Assembly: GCA_009728235.1 (NCBI GenBank)
Contig: WNZI01000022.1
Coordinates: 1 to 51,012 of the forward strand
Length of the DNA: 51,012 bases
DNA from: Vibrio cholerae
GTDB lineage: Bacteria; Actinomycetota; Actinomycetes; Actinomycetales; Micrococcaceae
Reading direction: 5' to 3'
Shown here: positions 1 through 9,582 of the stretch, one piece after another
Layout of the letters: every line of letters begins with the position of its first letter
Numbering within the stretch: position 1 is the first letter of the stretch
The notes under the pieces: generated by a model
What the model saw: the letters and a program-made list of their open reading frames with translations, nothing else
Database searches by the model: none
Told to the model about the DNA's origin: nothing
Translations under genes and position numbers: made by a program

Positions 1-627
1 GCTGTCACGCGAGTGGCGATCCTCGCCACGTCTTCGTCGCGCTGCCCAGGGCCGCTCAGCCTCGCGTCCCATCAGCTGGTCATGACCGTCTTCACATTCC
101 TCGCCTTCGCCCTGGACGCCCTGGCGATCGCCGCCCAGGCACTCATCGGCAAGGAGTTGGGAGCAGGCAACCGGGTGCTGGCTCGAGCGCTCACCCGGCG
201 GATGATCCTCTGGGGCGTGGGTTTCGGTGTTGTCACGGGATGCCTGCTGGCATCCCTTGCGCCGTTCGTGGGCTGGATCTTCACCACCGATCCGTCCGTG
301 CAGGCGGCGTTCGCCGCCGGGCTGTGGGTGCTCGCTGCGTCCCAGCCGGTGTGCGGCTTCGTCTTCGTGCTCGACGGCGTGCTGATCGGGGCCGGTGATG
401 CCCGGTACCTCGCGATCGCCGGCGTCGTGAATCTCGTGGCCTATCTGCCCCTGTTGGTGCTCGTGGGCCGCGCGGACCTGACCGGTGGTGAGGGGATCGT
501 GTGGCTGTGGCTCGCCTTCGGTGTCGGGTACATGCTCGCGAGGGCGCTCACGCTGGGCTGGCGCATCCGCGATGACCGCTGGATGGTGACAGGGGCGACC
601 CGGAGTCGTACCGGGGGAGCGGACTGA
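1..627 (+). CDS. MATE family efflux transporter (C-terminal part, cut by window start)
   Basis: The reading frame is open from the first base, so the gene begins upstream of the window and only about 208 C-terminal residues are present. The visible part holds five to six hydrophobic helices. An ASHQ motif is followed by a polar-containing helix with DALAIAAQALIG and then KELGAGN; this matches the second MatE repeat of multidrug and toxic compound extrusion proteins, which couple drug export to Na+ or H+ entry. The tail is Arg-rich and hydrophilic. The stretch just before GPLSLASHQ (bases 25-52) is Ser/Arg/Cys/Pro-rich where relatives usually have an Ala-rich helix, so a pair of compensating indels is possible but not shown. 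The MATE assignment is firm; the substrate is unknown. Confidence 0.85.
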   Translation, partial: AVTRVAILATSSSRCPGPLSLASHQLVMTVFTFLAFALDALAIAAQALIGKELGAGNRVLARALTRRMILWGVGFGVVTGCLLASLAPFVGWIFTTDPSVQAAFAAGLWVLAASQPVCGFVFVLDGVLIGAGDARYLAIAGVVNLVAYLPLLVLVGRADLTGGEGIVWLWLAFGVGYMLARALTLGWRIRDDRWMVTGATRSRTGGAD

Positions 628-705
628 ACGGTGGCGTGAGCGCGCGGGCGGGTCGGAGGGGCGACAGAGGATCGGGGACCGGTGCGAGCTGACCGGGGGG
701 GCGAC

Positions 706-742
706 GGAAGGTTCGGAGCCTTCAGCAGGTCCCGAACCTTCC
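706..742. terminator. Probable bidirectional transcription terminator
   Basis: A perfect 11-bp inverted repeat (GGAAGGTTCGG at 706-716, CCGAACCTTCC at 732-742) with a 15-nt loop lies between two convergent genes. There is no T tract, which is common for GC-rich actinobacterial terminators. The terminator role is inferred from position and stem strength. Confidence 0.6.
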
Positions 743-757
743 CCTGTCCCTCGTCGG

Positions 758-1825
<1,068 letters not shown>

Positions 1826-1831
1826 CTCTCG

Positions 1832-2446
1832 GTGAGCGAAAGTAGGAGTGCCGGGATCGGGTTGCGGCAGCGTACGCGCGACGCCGTCCGGCAGCAGATC
1901 GCAGACGCTGCACTCATCATGTTCGACGAGCAGGGTTTCGAGGAGACCACTGTCGACCAGATCGCAGCAGCGGTCGGTATCTCGCCGAGAAGCTTCTTCC
2001 GGTACTTCGCCTCGAAGGAGGACGTCGTTCTGGGGGACCCGATGACCTACGGCGAACCTGTTCGACAGCGTCTTGCCCAGGCCCTGGAATCGATGCCGAT
2101 ATGGGAAGCCCTGCGGTCAGGATTCGAGGCGGTCGTGGAAACGGTCGAATCGGATCCTGATCGTGCCCTGCGTGCACTGCGGGTGATGGTCAGCACCCCT
2201 TCCCTGCGCGCTCGGAACACCGAGAAGCACCTGGCCTGGATGACCGTTCTTGTGCCGCTGGTCGCCGGCTCGCTCACCGGGCGCGAGACGGAGCGTCAGT
2301 ATCACGCCCGGGCGATCACGCTGTGTGCTCTGACTTGCCTCGATGTCTCCTCGGCCGAGCTGGTCCACCGCGACGGTGCCGATTCATCCCGGGTACTGCT
2401 CGATGAAGCGTTCCGGCTGCTCAGACCCACTGCACTGGTGGACTGA
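1832..2446 (+). CDS. TetR/AcrR family transcriptional regulator
   Basis: About 204 residues from the GTG at 1832. A TTG at 1817 in the same frame would add five residues but lies in the -10 region, so 1832 is preferred. The N-terminal DNA-binding domain has the family pattern: a helix ending in MFDEQGFEETTVDQIA, then AAVGISPRSFFRYFASKEDVV as the helix-turn-helix and capping helix. The C-terminal half is a helical ligand/dimer domain without diagnostic residues. It is divergent from the aldo/keto reductase across a perfect 15-bp palindrome, so it probably represses that gene and itself. The inducer is unknown. Confidence 0.92.
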   Translation: MSESRSAGIGLRQRTRDAVRQQIADAALIMFDEQGFEETTVDQIAAAVGISPRSFFRYFASKEDVVLGDPMTYGEPVRQRLAQALESMPIWEALRSGFEAVVETVESDPDRALRALRVMVSTPSLRARNTEKHLAWMTVLVPLVAGSLTGRETERQYHARAITLCALTCLDVSSAELVHRDGADSSRVLLDEAFRLLRPTALVD

Positions 2447-2532
2447 ATCCTCTCCTGCAGAGCTCCCGGTTGTCGCGCCGAGTGCGCGAGTGGAACGCCG
2501 GGCCGGCGGGGGCTGGGACGGCGAGCGACGAC

Positions 2533-2538
2533 TAGACT
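2533..2538 (+). promoter_or_regulatory. Candidate -10 box for the membrane protein at 2589
   Basis: TAGACT lies about 50 nt upstream of the ATG at 2589 in the 142-nt gap after the TetR gene. It fits TAnnnT, but no convincing -35 is seen. Weak candidate. Confidence 0.35.
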
Positions 2539-2588
2539 GATCTCGCCGGTGAACCACCGGCCCAGCTCCTGTCCGGAAAGGGCCCCCG

Positions 2589-3194
2589 ATGGCTCCTGCA
2601 ACGCCCCCGCCGGGTCCCGACACCGCCGGACAGGCGGTGTGGAAGCCGTTCCTCGCGCGAGCCGTGCTGAGCGCCCTGTTCGGGCTCACCACCATCTTCT
2701 GGCGCGAACCCTCCACGCTCGTCATGTCCCTGGTGGGGGGTCTGTACCTGCTCGCGCTCGGCGGGACGTACCTGTGGACCCACCGCATGACGCAGTGGGG
2801 GCCGGCGTCGCGATTGCTCACGGACATCGGTGGCGGCCTGCTCCTCGGGGCGGGCGTCGCCAGCGTCGTCTTCATCGATGAGCGCAGCTTCGCGTTCGCA
2901 GGAGCTGTCGCGCTGGTCGTCGCCGGCATCGCCGAACTGTTCCGGGGTCTCTCGACCAGGCGGCAGGCCGCGGGCCGGGACCTCGTTGTCGTCGGCGGGG
3001 TGAGCATCGTGACGGGGGGTGTGCTTCCGTTCGTCGGGCAACTCGGCGCGCACGCGCTGCTCGGGGTGACCGGAGGAGGGGCATTGCTCACCGCCGTCGT
3101 CCTGGGCATCGCCGCGCTCACCTACCGGCACGATTCAGCGCTGAGCGCACAGCACACGTCGAGTGCCCCGGCCTCGCCCGACCGCGTAAACTAA
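2589..3194 (+). CDS. Multi-pass membrane protein of unknown function
   Basis: A 201-residue protein with about six hydrophobic segments (near residues 22-38, 42-60, 75-95, 102-118, 130-150 and 155-178) joined by short basic loops, and a Ser/Ala-rich cytoplasmic-looking tail. The start follows a GAAAGGG ribosome site. Short hydrophobic helix pairs of this kind resemble HdeD/DUF308-like repeats, but I do not recognise a diagnostic motif and leave the function open. It is followed by another small membrane protein on the same strand, separated by an inverted repeat. Confidence 0.7.
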   Translation: MAPATPPPGPDTAGQAVWKPFLARAVLSALFGLTTIFWREPSTLVMSLVGGLYLLALGGTYLWTHRMTQWGPASRLLTDIGGGLLLGAGVASVVFIDERSFAFAGAVALVVAGIAELFRGLSTRRQAAGRDLVVVGGVSIVTGGVLPFVGQLGAHALLGVTGGGALLTAVVLGIAALTYRHDSALSAQHTSSAPASPDRVN

Positions 3195-3197
3195 GTC

Positions 3198-3212
3198 TCT
3201 ACGCGTCGTAGA
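3198..3212. promoter_or_regulatory. 15-bp inverted repeat, candidate operator
   Basis: TCTACG-CGT-CGTAGA is a perfect palindrome just after the stop of one membrane protein gene and about 29 nt before the start of the next. The stem is too short and no T tract follows, so an operator is more likely than a terminator. The binding protein is unknown. Confidence 0.45.
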
Positions 3213-3240
3213 AATTATTGCACCACCGGAAGGAGTGCCC

Positions 3241-3609
3241 GTGGCCAAGCGCCAGCCGGGGAAGCCCACGCAGGGACGGTTCCGCCACGGCATCAAGGCA
3301 CCACTCGTCTTCTCGGCTGTCCTGGCCGTGGTGGCCGGGGCCGCGACCTCGATCTTCGCCACGGGTGGCGGTTCGAACGTGCTACGCGTGGACCTGGGTC
3401 TGACAGCTGCCGGAATCGCGTTCATCGTCTCGCTCGTGATCTGCGCGATGCTCATGATGGCCGAGGCTCCCAACGCCGAGCACCTCAGTCAGGGCTCCGG
3501 CATCAACCGCTCTTCCGCGAAGCCTGACCCCAAGGGCAGGCCGGCGGCGCCAGCGGAGCCCGACGACGAACCGCGCTACGGCGAACGGCTGCCGAAACAG
3601 GACACCTGA
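3241..3609 (+). CDS. Small two-helix membrane protein, hypothetical
   Basis: A 122-residue protein. The GTG at 3241 is chosen because GGAAGGA lies 6 nt upstream; the GTG at 3235 would overlap that site. A basic N-terminus (KRQPGKPTQGRFRHG) precedes two hydrophobic helices (about residues 22-42 and 58-76), then a polar, Pro- and Glu-rich tail of about 45 residues likely to be disordered and cytoplasmic. I do not recognise the family. It lies upstream of, but has its own spacing from, the AAA+ ATPase gene. Confidence 0.72.
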   Translation: MAKRQPGKPTQGRFRHGIKAPLVFSAVLAVVAGAATSIFATGGGSNVLRVDLGLTAAGIAFIVSLVICAMLMMAEAPNAEHLSQGSGINRSSAKPDPKGRPAAPAEPDDEPRYGERLPKQDT

Positions 3610-3634
3610 CACCTCCGCGACGAGGCTGTAGCCT
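3606..3634 (+). promoter_or_regulatory. Promoter of AAA+ ATPase gene, probably leaderless
   Basis: CTGACA (3606-3611), a 17-bp spacer and TAGCCT (3629-3634) lie exactly 6 nt before the ATG at 3641. No ribosome site is present between them, so transcription probably starts at or next to the start codon. The -35 matches TTGACA at five of six bases. Confidence 0.6.
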
Positions 3635-3640
3635 CCCTCC

Positions 3641-5263
3641 ATGGGGGATGACGTCGCAGGATTCATCAGTACGTTCGGCACGATGGTGCGCCTCGCGCAG
3701 GAAGCGCAGCCGCACTCCGCCCGTGGACGGGAGCTCACCGATGCGCTGACCGCGCACCTCGGTGCCGATCCCGGCTCACTCCCGGTCGTGGTGGAGGACG
3801 TTCCGACCAGCCGTTTCGTGGACGCGGACATCGTGCTGTCGTCCTTCACGGGAGAGCAGGGGCGCCTCGTCGGCATCGGGGGCGGGGACCAGCGCCATCA
3901 CTTCTCGCTCTCGGACATGATCCAGCAGGCGGCGACGTACTCGAACTTCCCCCTCTCCCAGCCGGACTACGTCAATCTCGCGGTCGGCCCGACCGAGCAG
4001 CGGCAGGCTGTGGCGCTCGGTTTGCGCCTCTTCCACCGTGACGGCGTGCCCATCGCGCTCCTGCAGCGCAAGGCCGAGCCGCGGTTCGGGCGGCAGCAGG
4101 CCTGCCTCGAAGTCCTGTGCCCGGACGCCGCCACGACCGCAGGGCTTCTCGCCGACTTCCGACGACGCCTGCAGCACGAGAGCGTCCTGAAGGGGCAGAT
4201 CCTGTCCTTCACCGTGGAGGATTTCGGTCCGGGCAGTGCCGGAGTGACCTTCCACCCCCGACCGGATCTGACGGCGGACGACGTCATCCTTCCCGCCGGC
4301 CTGCTGGCTCGCGTGATGGAACACGCTCTCGGCATCGCCGCGCACCGTGATGCGCTGGTGGCGGCAGGCCAGCACCTCAAGCGGGGCGTCCTCCTGTACG
4401 GGCCGCCCGGGACGGGCAAGACCCATACCGTCCGGTTCCTGTTGAGCCGGAGCGAGGGGACGACGGCGATCCTGCTGTCCGGTGGAACGCTCGGTCATGT
4501 CAGCGAGGCGGCCCGCATGGCGCGTGCACTGCAGCCGTCGATCGTGGTCCTCGAGGATTGTGATCTCATCGCGGAGGACCGCAGCTTCGGGCACGGCCCG
4601 CAGCCGCTGCTGTTCGAGGTGCTGGACGCGATGGACGGTCTCGACGCCGACGCGGACGTCACCTTCATCCTCACCACCAACCGCGTCGACATGCTCGAGC
4701 GGGCGCTGGCGCAACGTCCAGGCCGCGTGGACCTCGCGGTGGAGGTGCCCCTACCGGCCGAGCACGAGCGCGTAGCGCTCCTCCGCCTCTACGCCGGAGG
4801 GCTTTCCTTCAGTGCTGAGGCGATCGGCGCGGCGGCAGGACGGACGGACGGCACGACGGCATCGTTCACGAAAGAACTCGTCCGTAGGGCGGTGCTCGCC
4901 GCCGCGCTCCAGGACGTTCCGCCGGCCGATGTCCACCTGCTCGCGGCGGTGGACGAGCTGATGTCCGATGGCGCCTCCCTGACGAGGGGCCTGCTCGGCA
5001 GCAACGGTCCTGTGCCGCAGGGTGACGCCGCCGCCGGATCGCCCTTCGGGCACGGCCCCGGCTCGATGCCTTCCGGTGGACCCTCGACCGCCTACGGGTC
5101 GTCCCTCACGCTCTCCTCCGACGGGCGGGCGCAACCGGGACTGGCCGACGGCGGTCTGTCGGAGGACGAATTCCCGGGCGACGGCGTCGAAATGATCGAC
5201 GTCGCGACCGGTGCGGACGGCGACACCCAGGGCGCTCCTGGGGTCGACGGCCACGGTGCCTGA
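3641..5263 (+). CDS. AAA+ family ATPase
   Basis: A 540-residue protein. The N-terminal about 220 residues resemble no domain I can name. The AAA+ module follows: Walker A GPPGTGKT at 254-261, Walker B IVVLEDCD at 301-308, sensor 1 TTN at 345-347 and an Arg-finger-like QRPGRVD near 357. This is the FtsH/CDC48/BCS1-like arrangement, so the protein probably remodels a partner using ATP. There is no HExxH protease motif and no transmembrane segment. The last about 100 residues are Gly/Ser/Pro- then Asp-rich and look disordered. The second acidic Walker B residue, normally E in DE, is C followed by D (LEDCD), so catalytic geometry deserves checking. The target is unknown. Confidence 0.85.
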   Translation: MGDDVAGFISTFGTMVRLAQEAQPHSARGRELTDALTAHLGADPGSLPVVVEDVPTSRFVDADIVLSSFTGEQGRLVGIGGGDQRHHFSLSDMIQQAATYSNFPLSQPDYVNLAVGPTEQRQAVALGLRLFHRDGVPIALLQRKAEPRFGRQQACLEVLCPDAATTAGLLADFRRRLQHESVLKGQILSFTVEDFGPGSAGVTFHPRPDLTADDVILPAGLLARVMEHALGIAAHRDALVAAGQHLKRGVLLYGPPGTGKTHTVRFLLSRSEGTTAILLSGGTLGHVSEAARMARALQPSIVVLEDCDLIAEDRSFGHGPQPLLFEVLDAMDGLDADADVTFILTTNRVDMLERALAQRPGRVDLAVEVPLPAEHERVALLRLYAGGLSFSAEAIGAAAGRTDGTTASFTKELVRRAVLAAALQDVPPADVHLLAAVDELMSDGASLTRGLLGSNGPVPQGDAAAGSPFGHGPGSMPSGGPSTAYGSSLTLSSDGRAQPGLADGGLSEDEFPGDGVEMIDVATGADGDTQGAPGVDGHGA

Positions 5264-5305
5264 GCCCACGGGGACCCAGGCGTGGTCCGCCCTCGACGAG
5301 GTGCC

Positions 5306-6514
5306 TCAGCGGCCGGTCCGGCGCTTGCTGTAGACGTCGAATGCCACGGCAAGCAGGAGAACGAGGCCCTTGATGACCTGCTGCCAGGCCGCGTCGACCG
5401 AGAGGATGGACAGTCCCTGGTTGAGGACCCCCATCACCAGGCCACCGATGACCGCTCCGATGACGGTCCCGACACCGCCCTGGACTGCCGCTCCTCCGAT
5501 GAACACGGCCGCAATGGCGTCGAGTTCGAAGCTCCCACCGGCCGAAGCCACGGCACTGCCCGCACGGGCCGTACTGACGACACCGGCCAGACCGGCCAGG
5601 AAACCCATGTTCACGAAGATGAAGAAATTGACCCATCTGGTCTTCACGCCGGACATCATGGCTGCGTAGAGGTTCCCGCCCATGGCGTAGACGTGACGCC
5701 CGAAGACGGTCCGGGACAGCAGGAAGGAATAGAGCAGCACGAGCGTCGCCAGGATCACCAGGATGATGGGCGTACCGCGGTTGTATGCCAGGAGATAGCA
5801 CAGGTACATGATCGCGACGACGGCGATCACGATCTTGAGTACGAAGGAGAGGGTGCGTTCGCGCGGCAGGTTGAGGCGGCGGAGATCCGCGCGGCCCTTG
5901 AGCTGCTGAACCACGAGGGCGAGCGAGGCCAGCGCACCGATGCCGAGGGTGATGAGATCCGGAGTGCCTGTTGCAGGGAGCGTGCCCGAACCGATGGAGT
6001 TGAACGCCCGGGGCAGGCCGCTGATGGTGCCGCCCGTCAGCAGCACGAGGGCCACCCCGCGGAAGACGAGCATGCCGGCCAGCGTCACGATGAAGGCTGG
6101 GATGCCCACGAAGGCCACCCAGAATCCCTGCCAGGCGCCGATCAGAGCCCCGACGAGGAGTGACAGTGCAACGGCGGCCCCCCAGGGGAGACCCCAGCTG
6201 TTCATCGACAGCGCCGCGACCGCACCGACAGTCGCGACGATCGATCCGACCGACAGGTCGATGTGACCCGCGATGATGACGATGACCATCCCGATGGCGA
6301 GAATCAGCACGTACGCGTTCTGCTGGATCAGGTTGCTGACGTTGCCCGGATACAGCAGGCGGCCGCCGGTGAGGACCTGGAACAGGATGATGATGACGGC
6401 CAGCGCGGCGAGGATGCCGTACTGGCGCATGTCCACCCGGCGCCGCTTCTTCTTCTCGGGCTGAGGCCGGGGCGGGCCGGGAGCAGTTGCCGGCGTGGAC
6501 GTTGCGGTGGTCAT
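5306..6514 (-). CDS. mmsB: Multiple monosaccharide ABC transporter permease
   Basis: A 402-residue inner-membrane permease of the ribose/xylose class (BPD_transp_2), with a basic cytoplasmic N-terminus ([13 protein letters not shown]) and about ten hydrophobic helices. [26 protein letters not shown] is the conserved N-terminal motif of this permease class. Its start ATG overlaps the stop of the ATPase gene (ATGA, 6511-6514), so the two are translationally coupled. With the neighbouring ATPase and ChvE-like binding protein it makes a complete importer for monosaccharides such as xylose, glucose or galactose. The exact sugar is inferred only from the family. Confidence 0.93.
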   Translation of the reverse strand: MTTATSTPATAPGPPRPQPEKKKRRRVDMRQYGILAALAVIIILFQVLTGGRLLYPGNVSNLIQQNAYVLILAIGMVIVIIAGHIDLSVGSIVATVGAVAALSMNSWGLPWGAAVALSLLVGALIGAWQGFWVAFVGIPAFIVTLAGMLVFRGVALVLLTGGTISGLPRAFNSIGSGTLPATGTPDLITLGIGALASLALVVQQLKGRADLRRLNLPRERTLSFVLKIVIAVVAIMYLCYLLAYNRGTPIILVILATLVLLYSFLLSRTVFGRHVYAMGGNLYAAMMSGVKTRWVNFFIFVNMGFLAGLAGVVSTARAGSAVASAGGSFELDAIAAVFIGGAAVQGGVGTVIGAVIGGLVMGVLNQGLSILSVDAAWQQVIKGLVLLLAVAFDVYSKRRTGR

Positions 6515-8058
6515 GAGGCCTGTGCTCCTTGTGTCCCGGTGGCGGTCATGTGGCGCATGAGCTCCTCCTGGCTGGCGTGGGCGCGGTCCAGCTCGCCTGT
6601 GAGCTTGCCTTCCGCGATGGTGTAGATGCGGTCCGAGAGGCCGATGAGTTCAGGTAGCTCACTGGAGATGACGATCACTGCCTTGCCCTGCGCGGCCATC
6701 TCGTTGATGATTCCGTAGATCTCGTACTTGGCGCCGACGTCGATCCCCCGCGTCGGCTCATCCAGGATCAGTACTTCCGGTCCCGAGTAGATCCACTTGC
6801 TGAGGACCACCTTCTGCTGGTTCCCGCCGGAGAGGTTGCCGACGACGGAGGAGACGCTCGGTGTCTTGATGTTCATCTGCTTGCGGTACTCGTCCGCCAC
6901 CGCGTACTCCCGATGGCGGTCGATGATGCCGAGGCGGGCGAGTTTGCCGAGGGCGGCGGCCGATACGTTGACCGTGATGCTGCCGATCAGGTTGAGGCCG
7001 TAGCGCTTGCGGTCCTCGGTGACATAGGCGATGCCGTTCCGGATGGCCTCCCCGACGGTGCGGGTCTGGATCTCCACGCCGTCCTTGTAGACCCGGCCCG
7101 AGATCCCGGTTCCATAGGAGCGGCCGAAGATGCTCATCGCGAGTTCGGTGCGACCGGCTCCCATGAGTCCGGCGAATCCGACGATCTCGCCTGCGCGCAC
7201 GGAGAAGGATGCGTGGTCCACCACGATCCGCTCCACGTCGATCGGGTGGTGCACGGTCCAGTCCTCGACCCGGAACTTCTCCTCCCCGATGGATGGTTCG
7301 CGGGGCGGGAACTGGTGGTCGAGGGGACGGCCGACCATTGCCCGGATGATCCGCGTCTCGATGTCGTCGCTGTCCCGGACGGGAAAGGACTCGATGGTCT
7401 TCCCGTCACGGATGACGGTGACGGTATCGGCGATCGCGCGGATCTCCTTGAGCTTGTGGGAGATGATGATCGACGTGATGCCCTGCGTCCTCAACTGCTC
7501 GAGCAGGCCCAGCAGGTGCGCCGAGTCGTCGTCGTTGAGGGCGGCCGTGGGCTCGTCGAGGATCAGGATCTTGACCTGTTTCGAGAGTGCCTTGGCGATC
7601 TCGACGAGTTGCTGCTTGCCCACGCCCAGTTCGAGGACCTTCGTCGCGGCGTTCTCCTGCAGGCCGACGCGGGCGAGGAGTTCGGTGGCCTGGAGGTTGG
7701 TCCTGTTCCAGTCGATCACCCCGCCACGTTGTACCTCGTTGCCCAGAAAGATGTTCTCGGCGATGGAGAGGTACGGGCTGAGGGCCAGCTCCTGGTGGAT
7801 GATGACGACGCCGTCCCGTTCGCTGTCGTTGATCGAACCGTAGGCGACCGGCCTCCCGTCGAGCGTGATCGTGCCGTCGAAGCTGCCGTGGGGGTAGACC
7901 CCACTGAGCACCTTCATCAGGGTCGATTTGCCTGCTCCGTTCTCGCCGCAGATCGCGTGGACCTCGCCGCGCTCCACGCTGACCGAGACCCCGTCGAGCG
8001 CCCTGATACCACTGAACTCCTTGACGATGCCATGCATCTCGAGGATTGCGTCATTCAT
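6511..8058 (-). CDS. mmsA: Multiple monosaccharide ABC transporter ATP-binding protein
   Basis: A 515-residue protein with two fused ABC domains, as in XylG/GguA/RbsA. In the first half Walker A is GENGAGKST at 38-46, the signature is the degenerate GVGKQQ and Walker B is [12 protein letters not shown]. In the second half Walker A is degenerate ([10 protein letters not shown]), but the signature (LSGGNQQK) and Walker B ([12 protein letters not shown]) are intact. This asymmetry is normal for sugar importers of the class. It hydrolyses ATP to drive import through the permease. It is separated from the binding-protein gene by a strong hairpin and is coupled to mmsB by a 4-bp overlap. Confidence 0.95.
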   Translation of the reverse strand: MNDAILEMHGIVKEFSGIRALDGVSVSVERGEVHAICGENGAGKSTLMKVLSGVYPHGSFDGTITLDGRPVAYGSINDSERDGVVIIHQELALSPYLSIAENIFLGNEVQRGGVIDWNRTNLQATELLARVGLQENAATKVLELGVGKQQLVEIAKALSKQVKILILDEPTAALNDDDSAHLLGLLEQLRTQGITSIIISHKLKEIRAIADTVTVIRDGKTIESFPVRDSDDIETRIIRAMVGRPLDHQFPPREPSIGEEKFRVEDWTVHHPIDVERIVVDHASFSVRAGEIVGFAGLMGAGRTELAMSIFGRSYGTGISGRVYKDGVEIQTRTVGEAIRNGIAYVTEDRKRYGLNLIGSITVNVSAAALGKLARLGIIDRHREYAVADEYRKQMNIKTPSVSSVVGNLSGGNQQKVVLSKWIYSGPEVLILDEPTRGIDVGAKYEIYGIINEMAAQGKAVIVISSELPELIGLSDRIYTIAEGKLTGELDRAHASQEELMRHMTATGTQGAQAS

Positions 8059-8078
8059 GCTGTTCCCGCTTCTCGGGG

Positions 8079-8110
8079 AGGCGGGCGCGATCGGTTCGTC
8101 GCGCCCGCCT
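8079..8110 (-). promoter_or_regulatory. Intercistronic hairpin between chvE and mmsA
   Basis: A perfect 12-bp stem (AGGCGGGCGCGA at 8079-8090 with its complement at 8099-8110) closes an 8-nt loop in the gap after the binding-protein gene. No T tract follows. In operons of this type such stems commonly protect the 3' end of the binding-protein message or partly terminate transcription, giving more binding protein than membrane components. That role is inferred. Confidence 0.7.
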
Positions 8111-8123
8111 GCCCAGGTGATGG

Positions 8124-9245
8124 TCAGAGACCGACGTCTGCTGCCTTGACGAAACCGGATTCCACAAGTGTCGGCTCGACGTCGTCCTTGGCCACGACGA
8201 CGGGATCCAGGAGGTACGACGGCACGACCTTGGTGCCGTTGTCATAGGTCTCGGTGTCGTTGACCTCGACCTCGTCACCCGCGACGATCGCCGCGATCAT
8301 CGCGTCGACCTGGCTCCCCAGTTCGCGGGTGTCCTTCCAGACGGTCATCGACTGCTGGCCTGCGAGGATGGCCTTGACGTTCGCGACGTCGGCGTCCTGG
8401 CCGGTGATGATCGGCCAGTCGGTTCCCGGCTTGTACCCTGCGGCGTCGAGGGACGCCTCGATGCCGAGTGCGAGGCTGTCATTGGGGGACAGCACGACGT
8501 CGACCTTGTCACCGCCCGTGTAGAAGGACTGCAGGCGGTTGTCCATCTCGGCCTGGGCGTCATCCGACCCCCAGCCGAGGATGCCGATGGCCTTCCAGCC
8601 GTCGTTGTCTGCGGGTGATTTCCCGGACGGTACCACCAGCTGGCCGGATTCGACGTAGGGCAGCAGGACGTCCCATGCGCCTGCGAAGAAGAACGCCGCG
8701 TTGTTGTCGTCCGGGCTTCCGGCGAAGGGCTCGAGGTTGAAGGGGCCCTTGCCGTCGGCGAGTCCGAGCTGGTCCTCGATGAACTGGCCCTGGAGCTGAC
8801 CCACCTTGTAGTTGTCGAAGGTGGCGTAGTAGTCCACGGCTTCGGTGCCGTTGATGAGGCGGTCGTAGGCGATGACACTGACATCCTGCGATGCGGCATC
8901 CTCGAGTGCTGGGCCGAGGGTCTGGCCGTCGATCGCTGCGACGACCAGGATCTTGGCACCACCGGCTACCTGGTTCTGAATCTGGCTGATCTGCTGGTCG
9001 GTCTTGTTGTCGGCGTACTGGAGGTCCACCGTGCAGTCTGCCGCTTCGAGCTTCTCCTTGAGTCCCTCGCCGTCGTTGATCCAGCGCTCGAGGCTGCGGG
9101 TGGGCATGGAGATCCCGACATTGCAGGTGCCGGCAGCGTCGCCCTCCGAGTCCGGAGTGGTTGATCCGGCCGGGGCGCAGGCGGACAGGCCTGCTGCGAC
9201 GCCGACTGCCAGCAGAAAGGCCGAGACATTCTTGATCGTGGTCAT
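8124..9245 (-). CDS. chvE: Multiple monosaccharide ABC transporter substrate-binding lipoprotein (ChvE-like)
   Basis: A 373-residue periplasmic-binding-protein-like lipoprotein. The signal peptide ends in the lipobox LSAC with the lipidated Cys at 23, so it is anchored outside the membrane. The mature part has the type I sugar-binding fold: [12 protein letters not shown] at the start, [28 protein letters not shown], then [18 protein letters not shown] and ITGQDAD, typical of ChvE/XylF proteins that bind glucose, galactose, xylose or arabinose. First gene of the operon. The leader upstream holds a LacI-type operator and a second inverted repeat. Confidence 0.94.
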   Translation of the reverse strand: MTTIKNVSAFLLAVGVAAGLSACAPAGSTTPDSEGDAAGTCNVGISMPTRSLERWINDGEGLKEKLEAADCTVDLQYADNKTDQQISQIQNQVAGGAKILVVAAIDGQTLGPALEDAASQDVSVIAYDRLINGTEAVDYYATFDNYKVGQLQGQFIEDQLGLADGKGPFNLEPFAGSPDDNNAAFFFAGAWDVLLPYVESGQLVVPSGKSPADNDGWKAIGILGWGSDDAQAEMDNRLQSFYTGGDKVDVVLSPNDSLALGIEASLDAAGYKPGTDWPIITGQDADVANVKAILAGQQSMTVWKDTRELGSQVDAMIAAIVAGDEVEVNDTETYDNGTKVVPSYLLDPVVVAKDDVEPTLVESGFVKAADVGL

Positions 9246-9384
9246 GGGTAAAGCCTTCGAAAAGGATCCGAGCGAGGGGAGGACCGAGGAGCGGGCCGCG
9301 TGGCGGCGGGCTGCCTGTGGTGAGCCTTCTACCTGGATCGAGCTGAAACAACGCTGTAGCGCCCGGTCGATGTCGTCATCGACA

Positions 9385-9407
9385 ATATGTAGGCGAAGAC
9401 AACATAT
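9385..9407. promoter_or_regulatory. Inverted repeat ATATGT-N11-ACATAT, candidate operator
   Basis: Perfect 6-bp arms (9385-9390 and 9402-9407) in an unusually AT-rich patch of an otherwise GC-rich leader, 140-160 nt upstream of chvE. The arms also sit in a direct repeat (GACAAT and GACAAC). It is probably part of the promoter or a repressor site; the protein is unknown. Confidence 0.4.
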
Positions 9408-9436
9408 CCAGTGGCAAGCCGTGCATCAAGGCTTTC

Positions 9437-9450
9437 CGGGAACGTTACCG
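9437..9450. promoter_or_regulatory. LacI/GalR-type operator
   Basis: CGGGAACGTTACCG is symmetric at 12 of 14 positions around a central CG and carries AACGTT, the usual core of LacI/GalR-family sites. It lies upstream of the sugar transporter, a typical target of such repressors. No LacI gene is present in the window, so the regulator must be encoded elsewhere. Confidence 0.55.
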
Positions 9451-9582
9451 AATCGATACCCGCCGCGGGAGCAGGGCGGCATGTCCGCCAGCACGGAAAC
9501 CCGTGTTCGATCGTCCTCGGGGCTTGCAGCGGGAAGGCCGCAGGGGGCACGGTGAGGGGAAGACCTACCGGCAGGAGCCGAC

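Larger units (their letters stand above)
9246..9582. other. Divergent intergenic region, 337 nt
   Basis: No coding frame with family resemblance is seen. It separates the minus-strand sugar transporter operon from the plus-strand MalY-like gene. It holds the repeats at 9385-9407 and 9437-9450 described separately. The rest, including the purine-rich stretch nearest chvE, shows nothing I can interpret. Confidence 0.6.

Noticed and set aside
13..60. A start codon for the MATE gene at base 13
   Set aside because: The frame is open to base 1 and the protein begins in the middle of the family fold, so GTG 13 is an internal codon.
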